Assembly (NCBI GenBank): GCA_026387665.1
Contig: JAPLLG010000013.1
Coordinates: 1-64,000 of the forward strand
DNA: 64,000 nucleotides
Source: Nitrospirota bacterium
GTDB lineage: Bacteria; Nitrospirota; Nitrospiria; Nitrospirales; Nitrospiraceae
Direction: 5' to 3'
The translations under genes and the position numbers were made by a program. The notes under the pieces are model-generated. The model searched no databases. It was given only the letters and a program-made list of their open reading frames with translations, and had not been told where the DNA came from. Positions 51,857 to 61,614 of the stretch are shown here, piece after piece. Numbering within the stretch: position 1 is the first letter of the stretch; each line of letters begins with the position of its first letter.

Positions 51857-53167
51857 TTATCCCTGAATCACCGCATTGCGATACACGAAATCCAAGGCCT
51901 TGTCCGCCAGAATCCTGGCGCGCAATTCATCGATGGAATCTTGCCCGCCCGACTTGATCATCTTCACGAGATCGGCAGCCGGCATCTTGAGCTCCGACGC
52001 CAACCGCATGACTTCGGCGTTCAGATCGTCCTGCGTAACCGTCAGCCCTTCTTTCTCGGCAATCGCTTCTAAGATAAGGCCAAGCTTCACGCGGCGCGCG
52101 GCTTCATCGCGGTGCTCCTGACGAAGAGCCGTGAGCGCTTCCATGCTCAGTGCGTCTTCGCTGCCGCTCTTCTGTTGCTGTTGCTGCACGTGCTGGCGGA
52201 TGATGGCCTCCAGCTCGCGCTCCACCAGGGTTTCCGGAAGATCGAAGTGGTGGGTCTCCACCAGCCGCTTGATGATCGTATCCTTGTAGGTATCTTCGAT
52301 CTCTCGCTTCAAGGCCTGCTCCATCCCGCCCTGCAACTTGTCTTTGATTTCCTGGAGCGAGGTGTAGGGGCCGCAGTCTTTGGCGAACTCGTCGTCCAAC
52401 ACCGGCAACTTCTTCTCTTTGACGGCCTTCAACGTCACGTTGAACACCACCGTTTTCCCTGCGACGCGCGGATCGGGATGGCTGGCTGGATAGGGCTGGG
52501 AAATCTCGACTACGTCGCCCTCTTTCTTGCCTATGACCTGCGAATCGATCTGCACGCCCAACACGGACGCGTTCGATCCGACCTTATGGAGCTGCCCATC
52601 CTTCTTCGTGCCGTCCAGAGGCGCCCCGTCAAGGGTGCCCTGCACGTCCAGCACGATATAGTCCCCCTCCGCGATGACGTGGCCGGCTGGCGCCGCTTCC
52701 AAGCGGGCTTGCTGTTCGCGCAACACTTCGAGCCCACGGGCCAGCTGCTCCTCGGTCACGGTGCGCTTGTCCGGCTTGAGCGAGATGGGGCTCGGCGCTT
52801 TATAGTCCCGCAACTCAATGGTCGGCTTGATCTCGACGGTCGCGGTAAAGGTGAAGGGCTCGTCCTTCTTGATCTTGACTCGTTCCAGCGGGGGAATTTC
52901 GACGAGAACCGGCACAATCCCCGCTTGGCGAACGGCCTTGTCGTAGTAGTCCGGCACGAGATTCCGGATCACGTCTTCTTCCACGGATTTGGAATAGCGC
53001 TTTTCCAACAAGGCCAGTGGCGCCTTGCCTGGGCGAAACCCCGGAATATTGACCTGGCGGTTCAACTCAACGTAGGCACGGGCAAACCGTTGCGTGACCT
53101 CGTCGGCTGGCACCTCGATCTTGAGGGCGCGTTTCATCGGTCCTAATTCAGTCACTTCCATTTTCAT
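51857..53167 (-). CDS. tig: Trigger factor chaperone
   Basis: ATG at 53167 (MKMEVTELG) is the likely start. Residues 1-110 form the ribosome-binding domain with the GFRPGKAP signature. The FKBP domain follows ([19 protein letters not shown]) and the C-terminal arm domain runs from about residue 250. A frame open to 53275 would run through the adjacent tRNA and is not real. Binds nascent chains at the ribosome exit and precedes clpP. Confidence 0.96.
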   Translation of the reverse strand: MKMEVTELGPMKRALKIEVPADEVTQRFARAYVELNRQVNIPGFRPGKAPLALLEKRYSKSVEEDVIRNLVPDYYDKAVRQAGIVPVLVEIPPLERVKIKKDEPFTFTATVEIKPTIELRDYKAPSPISLKPDKRTVTEEQLARGLEVLREQQARLEAAPAGHVIAEGDYIVLDVQGTLDGAPLDGTKKDGQLHKVGSNASVLGVQIDSQVIGKKEGDVVEISQPYPASHPDPRVAGKTVVFNVTLKAVKEKKLPVLDDEFAKDCGPYTSLQEIKDKLQGGMEQALKREIEDTYKDTIIKRLVETHHFDLPETLVERELEAIIRQHVQQQQQKSGSEDALSMEALTALRQEHRDEAARRVKLGLILEAIAEKEGLTVTQDDLNAEVMRLASELKMPAADLVKMIKSGGQDSIDELRARILADKALDFVYRNAVIQG

Positions 53168-53235
53168 AGCTGGTACTACCCTTATCTTGTAAGAAGCCGC
53201 CAGGTGCCACTGCGCCGTCGCAGCCGTCCGTGGTT

Positions 53236-53318
53236 TGGTGCGAGCGGAGGGACTTGAACCCCCACGGTTACCCACGAGATCCTAAGTCTCGCGCGTCTGC
53301 CAGTTTCGCCACGCTCGC
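53236..53318 (-). tRNA. tRNA-Leu (anticodon TAG)
   Basis: An 83-base class-II tRNA with acceptor GCGAGCG/CGCTCGC, encoded CCA, anticodon loop CTTAGGA and long variable arm. The T-loop is GTTCAAGTC. Second tRNA-Leu in the window, 69 bases upstream of tig. Confidence 0.95.
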
Positions 53319-53740
53319 ATGGTGGGGTTATGCTGAAGTCGCCTCCAGCATGATGAGCAAACAAGCGAAATAACTCAATAGCGTTAGTCTTTTGTACCGT
53401 TGGATGCCTCCTACTGTCAACCCATACTCCTGGGGGAGAGGACGCGTGGCGAGATGGCCCTGAGTCAGCCCAGGAGCGGAAAACAATTGAGTTTAGCAGG
53501 CTTTCTATCGAGCCCTATCAGGCCAACTACGCACGACTCCCTGTCCTAAGTCAGTGATTGGTAGCGCCCTCATCTTATGGGGGGTATAATACCGGCGAGG
53601 CTGCTCCATCGTCTCAAACCCTGCGGGCCCGACACGAGGTGAGGACGTGAGTCATGGGAACGAGCGGGAACAGCACGAGGCTCCCTCTCCTCCGCTGCAT
53701 TCAATGGCTTCCCCTGAGGCCCTGTTCCGTAAGGAGGTGC
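53319..53740. other. Intergenic region, no clear gene
   Basis: No convincing gene. The region holds the presumed promoters of the tRNA-Leu (minus strand) and of the HEAT gene at 53741, whose ribosome binding site AAGGAGGTG is at 53731-53739. No repeat was recognised. Confidence 0.5.
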
Positions 53741-54814
53741 ATGATGCGAGCGTTTCTCCTTTCCATTGCCTGCCTGCTGGTTTTGCTACCGACTCCTTCC
53801 TGGGCCTACCGCGATTATTTTACGATCGATCAGAAGGCGCAACTCGCCAAGGTCCAGACAGTCCTGGTCGATGCCATGGCCCTGACCGATAAGGGATCCG
53901 TTGAGGCAGGACCGATTGCCGACATCGTCTCACGGAGGCTGGGCGAGTTGGGCTATACAATAGTTCAGGATCGCACGAAACCCCACGACGCAGTCTTCAA
54001 GGTGAAGTGCGAACAGCGGAAGACCTGGGAAGGGACCACTGCGGCCGGCGGCGACGCAGATCTGCCAGATGCTCCGTCGCGCCTCTGGAAAGGGCCTGCC
54101 TGTCAGCTGACCTATCTCTTGGGGGAACTAAAGATTCGATGGCAGAGGGAGGTGCGCACCGGCTTCGACGATGCGGTCGTGGCAGCCCAAGCCGCGAAGG
54201 CCGGGGACCCAGGGGCCTATGCGATAGGGAAACTACAAGAGGAGCTGGAGAAGTACGAGTTTCCGCTGCTATTGACGGCGGAGTGGGGCCAGCCGGAGCG
54301 GCTATTGAAGCTGCTGGATTCTGCCGAAACCAACCAGGCTCGCAAAATCAAAATCTTTTCGTTGCTCGGTGAAATGCAGGCAGATGAAGCCCTGCCGAGG
54401 CTGAAACAAGCGCTTCAGGATAGAGACTTAGCGAAACAGGCCTTGTCGGCGATGGGCAATCTCGGGAGGGAGGGCATTCCGCTGCTGATTGAGATCATGA
54501 CGACGTCCCAAGATCTCGAGCTGCAAGCAGCCGCGGCCAAAGGGTTGGGCCAACTCGGCGGGCTGCATGGAGACGCCTCGGTCGTGCTGCCGCTGCTGAC
54601 CAAGCTCAAGGATCCCAAGACGGACTGGTCTGTGCTCACGGAAGTGGCCTGGGCCTTGGGGAAAATTCCGGACAAACGATCGATTCAGCCGCTCTACGAC
54701 CTCGACAAGAAACTCCAAGGCATGCGCGATCCAGAGAACATACCGTTGAAGAAACTCAAAGAAGCGGTGTTCTGGTCGATCAAACAATGCGATACATGGG
54801 ATCAGTTCAGTTAA
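53741..54814 (+). CDS. Exported HEAT-repeat protein
   Basis: ATG-ATG at 53741 follows AAGGAGGTG. A signal peptide (LLSIACLLVLLPTPSWAYRD) leads into a mixed domain with one conserved Cys pair (VKCEQRKTWEG, GPACQLTYLL). HEAT-type repeats follow from about residue 180 (ALPRLKQALQDRDLAKQALS, IMTTSQDLELQAAAAKGLGQ). Likely periplasmic scaffold or binding protein. The frame is open to 53654 but the internal start fits better. Confidence 0.75.
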   Translation: MMRAFLLSIACLLVLLPTPSWAYRDYFTIDQKAQLAKVQTVLVDAMALTDKGSVEAGPIADIVSRRLGELGYTIVQDRTKPHDAVFKVKCEQRKTWEGTTAAGGDADLPDAPSRLWKGPACQLTYLLGELKIRWQREVRTGFDDAVVAAQAAKAGDPGAYAIGKLQEELEKYEFPLLLTAEWGQPERLLKLLDSAETNQARKIKIFSLLGEMQADEALPRLKQALQDRDLAKQALSAMGNLGREGIPLLIEIMTTSQDLELQAAAAKGLGQLGGLHGDASVVLPLLTKLKDPKTDWSVLTEVAWALGKIPDKRSIQPLYDLDKKLQGMRDPENIPLKKLKEAVFWSIKQCDTWDQFS

Positions 54815-54977
54815 TTGACAGTCCCCTGTAAGGTGCGTATTGCCCTCCGAGCCGGTCGAGAGCCGGCTCGGAGACAACAGGATGGGCGCATTCCCGTCTG
54901 CGATTCTCTTCTCCAAGTTCACGACCGGCTCGGCGCGACTGGCTACTTCGCTGGATTAAATATAATGGGAGACTCTC

Positions 54978-56222
54978 ATGACCGACTATTCACGCAGACG
55001 ATTCCTCCAACTGACAGCTGCGACCAGTGGGGCTCTGGTCTGCGGGGATCTGATCGACCAGGTGCTGGGGGTGACGGGCGGGCCTCGCATGGCGGCAGCG
55101 GGCGAACCAATCAAGATCGGCATCATTGATCCCTTGTCGAGCCCCTACAAGACCTCCTCGATCCATGATGTGCACGGAGCCAACGTCGCCATCGATCTCT
55201 ATAACAAGCGTGGCGGCATACTGGGACGCCCGGTTGCGATCCTCGAAGCGGACGATGCGTCGAATCCTGAGACCGCCGTGAAAGCGGCTACGAAGCTTAT
55301 CAAGGAAGATCGGGTCGACGTGTTGATGGGGACCTTCAACGGGGACTGCGCCCTCGCCGTGAGTGCGCTGGCACAACGGGAGAACAAACTATTCATGGTG
55401 ACGGGCGCGCATCTCCCCGAGCTGACAGGCGCAGTCTGCAATGCGCAAACGTTCGTGTTCATGCCCAATGCCCGGATGATGGCTCAGGCTGTCGCGCCAC
55501 ACCTTGCGAAAGCTTACGGGACTCGCTGGCACATGATTACGGCTGCCACCCTCGATGGCAAGGCATCGGCCCAGGCAATGCTGGAGGCGGGCCAGTCCCA
55601 AGGCGTCGATTTCGTTGGGGAGACAGTCACGCCATTCGGCTCGACGGATTTTACGCCAGCCTTCACCGAGGCGAAGGCGACGAATCCCACGGCCATCATT
55701 CTCAACCTGTATGGGTGGGATCTCGTCCATGCGTTGAAAGCCTATACGAAACTGGAGCTGGCCAAGGAGAAGATCGGCGTGGGCGGCATGATCGCCGGCG
55801 AGCAGATCGGCCGCCCGTTAGGCTATGCCAATAATGCGGGAATTTGGGGCCTGATCTGGGATCCCAAGATCAACACCGAGGGCTCACGGCGGTTCATCCA
55901 AGACGTAATCGACAAGTACAACCATACGCCCACGTCACGGTGCTACCTCGGCTACGCCGCGGCGATACAAATTCTTGAGGCGATCCAGCGGGCCGGTTCG
56001 ACCGACACGGCCCACCTGATCAAATCGTTGGAAGGACATGAGTTCGATGGATTGAAGGTCGGCCCGTCCTCCTTCCGTTCATGGGACCATCAACATGTGC
56101 AGGATGTCCTCGTCGGCGAGGCATTCGGAAAGGAGCTGGGACTGGGCCATTATAAGATTCTGGCCACGGTTCCCGGGGATCGCCTAGCAGGGACTGTCGA
56201 TCAGAATACCTGCAGGCTGTAG
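54978..56222 (+). CDS. Tat-exported ABC-type substrate-binding protein
   Basis: A 414-residue protein with a twin-arginine signal (YSRRRFLQLTAATSGAL), so it is exported folded. The mature part is a periplasmic binding fold of the urea/amide or branched-chain amino acid type: PIKIGIIDPLSSPYKT, AILEADDASNPETAVKAATK, LMGTFNGDC and PTAIILNLYGWDL. No transporter permease or ATPase genes flank it. It could deliver a ligand to an unlinked transporter or sense it. The ATG has only a weak ribosome binding site (GGGAG). Confidence 0.85.
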   Translation: MTDYSRRRFLQLTAATSGALVCGDLIDQVLGVTGGPRMAAAGEPIKIGIIDPLSSPYKTSSIHDVHGANVAIDLYNKRGGILGRPVAILEADDASNPETAVKAATKLIKEDRVDVLMGTFNGDCALAVSALAQRENKLFMVTGAHLPELTGAVCNAQTFVFMPNARMMAQAVAPHLAKAYGTRWHMITAATLDGKASAQAMLEAGQSQGVDFVGETVTPFGSTDFTPAFTEAKATNPTAIILNLYGWDLVHALKAYTKLELAKEKIGVGGMIAGEQIGRPLGYANNAGIWGLIWDPKINTEGSRRFIQDVIDKYNHTPTSRCYLGYAAAIQILEAIQRAGSTDTAHLIKSLEGHEFDGLKVGPSSFRSWDHQHVQDVLVGEAFGKELGLGHYKILATVPGDRLAGTVDQNTCRL

Positions 56223-56265
56223 CGAATCGCCAAAGAGACAACAGAAGGCGACGTGTTCCTAATTC

Positions 56266-58152
56266 CTATCTTCCTAATAACCCCTTCAAGAAGTCCTGCC
56301 CCTTTTGTTTTAAGTCCTGGGATTTCGGCGATCCGCCCAGCAAGTCTCCGATAGCCCCCTTGAGCTGTTCCTTCACCTGTCCCTGAACCCTGCCTGTGAG
56401 CGCACGCAGGTCCACGCCATAGGAGGGGGCTTGGGTCGTGCCGGTAATCGTTACAGGCACACTCAAACGACCTCCGACAAAGGCCAGCCGTGTAGCCTGC
56501 AGGGCTCCCGCGATTTTCCGGCTCAGCGACGGCGAGAGATTGAGCGCGAGCTTGAGGTTGAGCGATTGGTCGAACCCGACAGTTCCCCCTCCCGTAGCTT
56601 GAAAGTCATGGCTCTCCATCAGAAGCCGCTGGATGTTCACGATGCCGTCCTTGACGGCCAGGTCCGTTTCGGCCGTCGAGAAGACCGTCGCTTTGGGATT
56701 GTCCAGGGTGAGACCAGGAGCATTGAGGCGCGCCACTACTTCCTGAATCAGATTCACGCCTTCGATCTTTCCCTGACTCACGCCAATGTGGCCGGTCGCC
56801 TCCAAGGCCTTCGTCAAGTCAGACATTGAAAACCCCCGGCCGCTGACAGCAAGTTCAAGCCCGGCAGTTCCGCTGGCGGAGATCTGCGAGGAACCGAGCG
56901 CATCGAGCGCCGGGCCAAGCTGCAACCCTTCCACAGTGACTTTCCCGTGGAAGGGGGGAGCAAGACTTCCCGCCGTCACCCCTCCAACCGCCTTGATCGT
57001 GCCACCGAAAAGCTGCAGCGACAGGTTGTTGACGCGAACGTCTTGCCCCTTGAGCTCAGCGGAGAGTTGCAGCGCTTTAATTTCGATGGGCTTCTTCAGG
57101 GACAGCTCGATCGGGAGATCCGCCGTATTGATCGAGGGCGCCGTGACCGTAATGGTCAGACGACCACCGGCTCCGTGGCCCTGTACCGTCAGCAGGGATT
57201 GGCCCATGGCCACCGCGAAACCGAGATCATGGATATCGACGAGTTGCTCGGCTGCTCCTCCGGGCGGCAACGGATATTGGGCTTTCACCGTGGCATGAAA
57301 ATCCTTGATCTGGACCGGCTTCGTAAGGGGGAGCGCAATCGGCAGGTCAGAACTCTTGATCAAGGGAGCCGTCAATGTGGCAGCGAGGTTCCCGCCAACC
57401 AGGCTGCCCTTCACGACCATCGCCATCTTGCCCAGACCGAGGTCGAACATGAACTGCCTCAGATCGAACGTCTCGGTGAGCGGGCCGGCCGAGCCGTCCA
57501 ACTTCACCGGGATATTGTAGGGCTGCAGGGTCGCGGCAAGATGCAGGGTGGGGGTCGCGCCCAGATGTACAGATCTGAGCAACAGCTCAAGGTCGTTGAC
57601 CCTATATTCCATCGGTTCAAGCGTGGAATCATCGCGATAGGTAATGGCGCCCCCTGTAATAGAGAAACGATCCACCGCCAGCAGGGCCAGCACTTGCAAC
57701 GGGTTGGCAGCTGGTTGAGACGGGGCCTCTGGTCGCCCAGGGGCGGAGGCTACGGGGATGCGCGTCCCGATTGTCGACAGATTCATCTCGCCCTTGCGGT
57801 TCTTGATGACGGCGATGAGCGGGTCGCGCAGCGTCACCTCTTCAACTTCGACCTTCCGGCTCAGGAGCGGCAGCAGTTTCACGCCCACGTCGAGCGAGGT
57901 GAACGACGCAAAGGGACCGGCGCCAAATGCGGGATCCTCCTGCACCGTAACCCCTGCCACACGAACACCCAGCCGTGGCCAGATGGTCAACCGGACGTCC
58001 TGAAGGACCATCTTGCGGTTGAGCGCCTCTTCGATCAGCGGCTTGTACCGGTCTTGATACTGGTTCAGGTCGACGAGAAAGGGCAACGCGAGGAGAATGG
58101 CCAGCAAAAGGACAACCAGGACACCCAGCCCGATGAAAATTCTCATCTGCAT
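56266..58152 (-). CDS. AsmA-family protein
   Basis: The ATG at 58152 starts a 628-residue protein with an N-terminal transmembrane helix (LGVLVVLLLAILLALPFLVD) and a long beta-rich periplasmic part. The N-terminal family signature LPFLVDLNQYQDRYKPLIEE and the C-terminal IAGALQATRLAFVGGRLSVP region identify AsmA. AsmA-like proteins are thought to move lipids between membranes. Short repeats such as LPIALPLTKPVQIK and LPIELSLKKPIEIK reflect the repeating beta modules. Confidence 0.88.
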   Translation of the reverse strand: MQMRIFIGLGVLVVLLLAILLALPFLVDLNQYQDRYKPLIEEALNRKMVLQDVRLTIWPRLGVRVAGVTVQEDPAFGAGPFASFTSLDVGVKLLPLLSRKVEVEEVTLRDPLIAVIKNRKGEMNLSTIGTRIPVASAPGRPEAPSQPAANPLQVLALLAVDRFSITGGAITYRDDSTLEPMEYRVNDLELLLRSVHLGATPTLHLAATLQPYNIPVKLDGSAGPLTETFDLRQFMFDLGLGKMAMVVKGSLVGGNLAATLTAPLIKSSDLPIALPLTKPVQIKDFHATVKAQYPLPPGGAAEQLVDIHDLGFAVAMGQSLLTVQGHGAGGRLTITVTAPSINTADLPIELSLKKPIEIKALQLSAELKGQDVRVNNLSLQLFGGTIKAVGGVTAGSLAPPFHGKVTVEGLQLGPALDALGSSQISASGTAGLELAVSGRGFSMSDLTKALEATGHIGVSQGKIEGVNLIQEVVARLNAPGLTLDNPKATVFSTAETDLAVKDGIVNIQRLLMESHDFQATGGGTVGFDQSLNLKLALNLSPSLSRKIAGALQATRLAFVGGRLSVPVTITGTTQAPSYGVDLRALTGRVQGQVKEQLKGAIGDLLGGSPKSQDLKQKGQDFLKGLLGR

Positions 58153-58282
58153 ATCTCCCCGTGAATTCCTTGCAGTATAGGAAGGGGACCGGGGAGGGTC
58201 AATGACATGGCGATTTGCGCTGGTTGTCACCTTGCCGCTCACCAGACCGCGTGCTAAGATGCCCCTTCGCAAAAATCGGTGC

Positions 58283-58372
58283 GGAGAGGTGCGAGAGTGG
58301 TCGAATCGACATGCTTGGAAAGCATGCGTCCCAGCAATGGGACCGTGGGTTCAAATCCCACCCTCTCCGCCA
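58283..58372 (+). tRNA. tRNA-Ser (anticodon GGA)
   Basis: A 90-base class-II tRNA: acceptor GGAGAGG/CCTCTCC with encoded CCA, anticodon loop TTGGAAA, long variable arm (GTCCCAGCAATGGGAC) and T-loop GTTCAAATC. Confidence 0.97.
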
Positions 58373-58386
58373 AAATACGATGCGGC

Positions 58387-58458
58387 AAAAGTAAAAAGTT
58401 AAAAGGCAGAAGTTTCCGCCCTACGCACCTTCTACTTTTTCATTTTTACTTTTTACTT
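58387..58458. repeat. AT-rich imperfect inverted repeat
   Basis: AAAAGTAAAAAGTTAAAAGG and later CATTTTTACTTTTTACTT pair imperfectly across 72 bases. It lies between tRNA-Ser and the SRP RNA, where a stem ending in T-runs could stop transcription in either direction. Confidence 0.5.
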
Positions 58459-58465
58459 CGGGTAC

Positions 58466-58566
58466 GGGGCTGGGCCCTGTGCAACAGAACCCTGTGAACC
58501 CCGCCAGGTCCGGAAGGAAGCAACGGTAAGCGGTCAGTTCTGTGTGCCGCAGGATCACCTGGCCCC
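58466..58566 (+). ncRNA. ffs: Signal recognition particle RNA (4.5S type)
   Basis: A 101-base RNA with closing ends GGGGCTGGGC and CCTGGCCCC and the conserved apical core GTCCGGAAGGAAGCAACGG, the Ffh-binding GGAA tetraloop region. It forms a long hairpin. Placement just before dnaX is common in bacteria. Confidence 0.95.
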
Positions 58567-58628
58567 ACTTAGTTTTATTCCGTGAGGCGTGAGGCCTAAG
58601 ACGATACGGACTCTCGGCGTCATGCCTC

Positions 58629-58663
58629 TCAACGTTTCACATCTACCGTTTCACATCTAACGT
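58629..58663 (+). repeat. Tandem TTTCACATCTA motif upstream of dnaX
   Basis: Two copies, ACGTTTCACATCTACC and CGTTTCACATCTAACG, resemble the motif at 25368-25385 and 40751-40777. It lies directly before the dnaX start and leaves dnaX without a clear ribosome binding site. Confidence 0.45.
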
Positions 58664-58666
58664 CTT

Positions 58667-60505
58667 ATGGATTACCAAGTCTCCGCCAGAAAATACCGGC
58701 CCGGCACGTTTGATGACGTGATCGGCCAGCCGCACGTCGTGCAAACGCTGGTCAATTCCATCACCACGAAGCGAATCGCCCAAGCCTATCTCTTTTCCGG
58801 GAGCCGCGGCGTGGGGAAGACCACGGTTGCGAGGATTCTCGCCAAAGCGCTCAATTGCGAGCAGGGGCAGACCGGCACGCCCTGCGGCACCTGCTCCAAC
58901 TGCCTCGAAATTGCGCAAGGCACCTCCGTCGATGTCATGGAGATCGACGGCGCGTCCAACACGAGCGTGGACGATGTGCGCGAGATCCGCGAGAACGTCA
59001 AGTTCGCCGCGTTTCGCGGGAAGTACCGGGTCTACATCATCGACGAAGTCCACATGTTGTCGAACTCGGCCTTCAACGCGCTGCTGAAGACCCTGGAGGA
59101 GCCGCCCCCGCACGTGGTATTTATTTTCGCCACCACCGAGATCCACAAAATTCCGGCGACGATTCTGTCCCGCTGCCAGCATTACAACTTCCGGCGCATT
59201 GCGCGAACCGAGATTGTCGAGCGGCTACGCCATGTGGTCCATCAGGACCAGATCGTCATCGAGGAACGGAGCCTGATGGCGCTCGCCCGGGCCAGCGAAG
59301 GCAGCATGCGCGACGGGCTCAGCCTGCTCGACCAGGCAGTGGCCTTCGGCGGCAAGACGATCGTGCATACGGACCTGGAAGCCCTGCTGGGGGCGGTTCC
59401 GCAAGAATTGGTGCGCGCCATGATTCAAGCTATTACCACGCAGGAGAGCGCCGCGGCGCTGCGCGTGCTGGCCCAACTGCTGGACCAAGGACACGACCTC
59501 CGCGCCTACTGCGCGGAGGTCGTTGAGTATCTGCGCAACATGCTGGTGGTGTCGGTCGTGCCTTCGCCGCAAGAACAGCAGGGCCTGATCGAAGCCGCCG
59601 CGGAAGACCTTGCGCAAATGGCGGCTGATACCAAAGCATTCTCACCGGAGCAGCTTCAAGAGCTGTTTGCGATTTTCACACAGGCAGAGGATTCGCTCCG
59701 GCTCAGCGCCCATCCCCGATTCGTACTTGAAACGGCGGCGGTACGTGCCACGCGGCTACTGCGTCGCGCGAACGAAAAGCCCGCCCAAGCAATGCCGCCG
59801 GCCCAGGCACCACGCCCACCCTTGCAGGCGCCCGCGCGCGTAGAAAAACCAGCGCCGCCCGTTCGCTCAGACAATCCGGCCCCCCCATCGGCGCTGCGGC
59901 CTCCACAAGCGACGGCTCCCGTGCCAGCCGCGCCAGTGCCTGCACGACCTCCAGTTCTCGCAACTGCGACGCCCGCACGGAGCCCCCTCCCGACTCCTTC
60001 ACCTGTCCGGCCTCCCAGCGCCAGCAGTGAAGGGACCGCGACGAGACCTGTCCCTGCTCCACCGAGTGAAGCAGGCCGTCCCGCCCTTACGCTCAATTGG
60101 GAGCAGCTTCAAGAGGAAGTGGCCGGAGCCTTTTCCAATATCGCCCCCTTCCTGGAAATGGGGCGGCTCGTCGGCGTGGACGGCCATGTCGTGACGATCG
60201 GCTTTTCCAAGCAAGCGACGGTGGCCCGAGGCATGATCGAGAAGCCCGACAATATCGCGGTGCTCACATCGATGTGTGAACGACTGAGCGGGCAGACCGT
60301 TCGGCTGCGGGTTGTCGAATTGACCGAGGCGGACCCCCCGGGGCGCACGATGGCAGAGCTCAGGGTGTCAAAAGAAAAAGAACAAAAACAGGTGCTCTTC
60401 GAGCAAGCGCGGGCGCATCCGGTCGTCAAGCAGGCGCTGGAGATGTTCGGCGCAGAGCTCGCAGAGGTCAGACCGGTATCGAGCCAGAAGGAGATCGAAG
60501 AATGA
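58667..60505 (+). CDS. dnaX: DNA polymerase III subunit tau/gamma
   Basis: Clamp-loader ATPase of the replisome. Walker A is GSRGVGKTT; zinc ligands are in CEQGQTGTPCGTCSNC; Walker B is VYIIDEVHML; the SRC motif is TILSRC. A long Ala/Pro-rich linker (about residues 360-465) precedes the C-terminal tau domain. No classical A-rich slippery sequence for a gamma product is visible. ybaB begins in its stop codon (ATGA). No Shine-Dalgarno sequence is evident at ATG 58667; initiation may rely on the upstream repeat region. Confidence 0.95.
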   Translation: MDYQVSARKYRPGTFDDVIGQPHVVQTLVNSITTKRIAQAYLFSGSRGVGKTTVARILAKALNCEQGQTGTPCGTCSNCLEIAQGTSVDVMEIDGASNTSVDDVREIRENVKFAAFRGKYRVYIIDEVHMLSNSAFNALLKTLEEPPPHVVFIFATTEIHKIPATILSRCQHYNFRRIARTEIVERLRHVVHQDQIVIEERSLMALARASEGSMRDGLSLLDQAVAFGGKTIVHTDLEALLGAVPQELVRAMIQAITTQESAAALRVLAQLLDQGHDLRAYCAEVVEYLRNMLVVSVVPSPQEQQGLIEAAAEDLAQMAADTKAFSPEQLQELFAIFTQAEDSLRLSAHPRFVLETAAVRATRLLRRANEKPAQAMPPAQAPRPPLQAPARVEKPAPPVRSDNPAPPSALRPPQATAPVPAAPVPARPPVLATATPARSPLPTPSPVRPPSASSEGTATRPVPAPPSEAGRPALTLNWEQLQEEVAGAFSNIAPFLEMGRLVGVDGHVVTIGFSKQATVARGMIEKPDNIAVLTSMCERLSGQTVRLRVVELTEADPPGRTMAELRVSKEKEQKQVLFEQARAHPVVKQALEMFGAELAEVRPVSSQKEIEE

Positions 60506-60825
60506 AAAATCCGTTAGCGAATATGGGGAATATTCTGAAGCAGGCGCAGGCGATGCAGGCGCAAATGGCAAAGGTGCAGGAACAGGCTTCGGTGAAAACC
60601 GTCACCGGAACGGCCGGCGGTGGCAGCGTGACGGTCACGGCCAATGGGGCGATGCAGCTGCTCGGCATCGTGATCGATCCCGAAGTCGTGAAAAGCGGCG
60701 ACGTAGAGATGGTGCAGGACCTGGTCATGGCGGCATCGAACGACGCCCTCCAGAAAGCGCGCGAGATGATGGCGAATGAGATGAAGGCAGTGACCGGCGG
60801 GATGAATGTCCCCGGATTATTCTAG
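60502..60825 (+). CDS. ybaB: YbaB/EbfC nucleoid-associated protein
   Basis: A 107-residue DNA-binding protein, classical between dnaX and recR. MGNILKQAQAMQAQMAKVQE and NGAMQLLGIVIDPEVV are family signatures. It overlaps dnaX by four bases. Confidence 0.95.
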   Translation: MKNPLANMGNILKQAQAMQAQMAKVQEQASVKTVTGTAGGGSVTVTANGAMQLLGIVIDPEVVKSGDVEMVQDLVMAASNDALQKAREMMANEMKAVTGGMNVPGLF

Positions 60826-60839
60826 CGGACGATTACATT

Positions 60840-61442
60840 ATGGCAGTTGATCAGCAGGGACTCCTCGCGCGGTTGGTGCGCGAATTGGTTCGTCTCCCCG
60901 GCATCGGACAAAAGACGGCGCAGCGACTGGCCTTTCACGTCTTGAAAGCCGAGCGCGAAGAGGCGCTCCGCTTGGCCGACGCCATTCGTGCCGTGAAGGA
61001 CGGGCTTTCTTTTTGCCGCCAATGCCGGAACATTGCCGAAGGGGAGCTCTGCGAGTTTTGCCTCGACCCCAAACGGGACCAGACGCGAATTCTGGTGGTG
61101 GAGGAACCGAGTACGACCTATGCCATAGAGCGGGCCGGCGCCTACCGCGGCCTATACCATGTGTTGCTCGGCGCCTTATCCCCGCTCGACGGCGTCGGGC
61201 CTTCCGATATCAGGGCCGAGGAATTGGTCGATCGGGTGAAGCTCGGGGGGATTCAGGAAGTGATCCTCGCGACGAGTCCGACGATCGAGGGCGAGGCGAC
61301 CGCCATCTATTTAACCAACCAGCTGAAACCCCTTGGCACCCGGGTCTCCCGTATTGCCTATGGCATTCCGGTCGGGATGGACATCGAATATGCCGACGAC
61401 GTGACGCTGCTCAAGTCGATCGAAGGCCGTCGCGACCTTTAG
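60840..61442 (+). CDS. recR: Recombination mediator RecR
   Basis: A 200-residue RecF-pathway protein. The helix-hairpin-helix is RLPGIGQKTAQRLAF, the zinc motif CRQCRNIAEGELCEFC, and the Toprim domain begins ILVVEEPST. The stop codon TAG at 61440-61442 is the first triplet of a repeat copy. Confidence 0.96.
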   Translation: MAVDQQGLLARLVRELVRLPGIGQKTAQRLAFHVLKAEREEALRLADAIRAVKDGLSFCRQCRNIAEGELCEFCLDPKRDQTRILVVEEPSTTYAIERAGAYRGLYHVLLGALSPLDGVGPSDIRAEELVDRVKLGGIQEVILATSPTIEGEATAIYLTNQLKPLGTRVSRIAYGIPVGMDIEYADDVTLLKSIEGRRDL

Positions 61443-61460
61443 CGGGATGCTCAAAAAGCT
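61440..61460 (+). repeat. Left-arm remnant of the 124-bp repeat family
   Basis: TAGCGGGATGCTCAAAAAGC starts at the recR stop codon and matches the ends of the element at 13254. No right arm is found; the rest of the 172-base gap shows nothing clear. Confidence 0.55.
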
Positions 61461-61614
61461 CGGTTGATGCGGGAAGTATGGCTGGAATGGTGCTGGGGCC
61501 AGCTAGGGCCGGTTGAGCGAAGTTGACGGCCTTACGCCTCCCATTGACCCCCCTCCAGACCCCTGTTATAGTCCGCTCGCTTAGGATGGTTTTACTCCTC
61601 AGGCAGGTGGCTAG

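Noticed and set aside
56947-58164. 405-codon plus-strand frame opposite the AsmA gene
   Set aside because: Antisense shadow with Arg/Gln/Asp-rich composition.
58667-60505. Programmed frameshift in dnaX
   Set aside because: No A-AAA-AAG-type slippery sequence with a downstream hairpin is visible inside the gene; the only A-rich stretch lies near its end.
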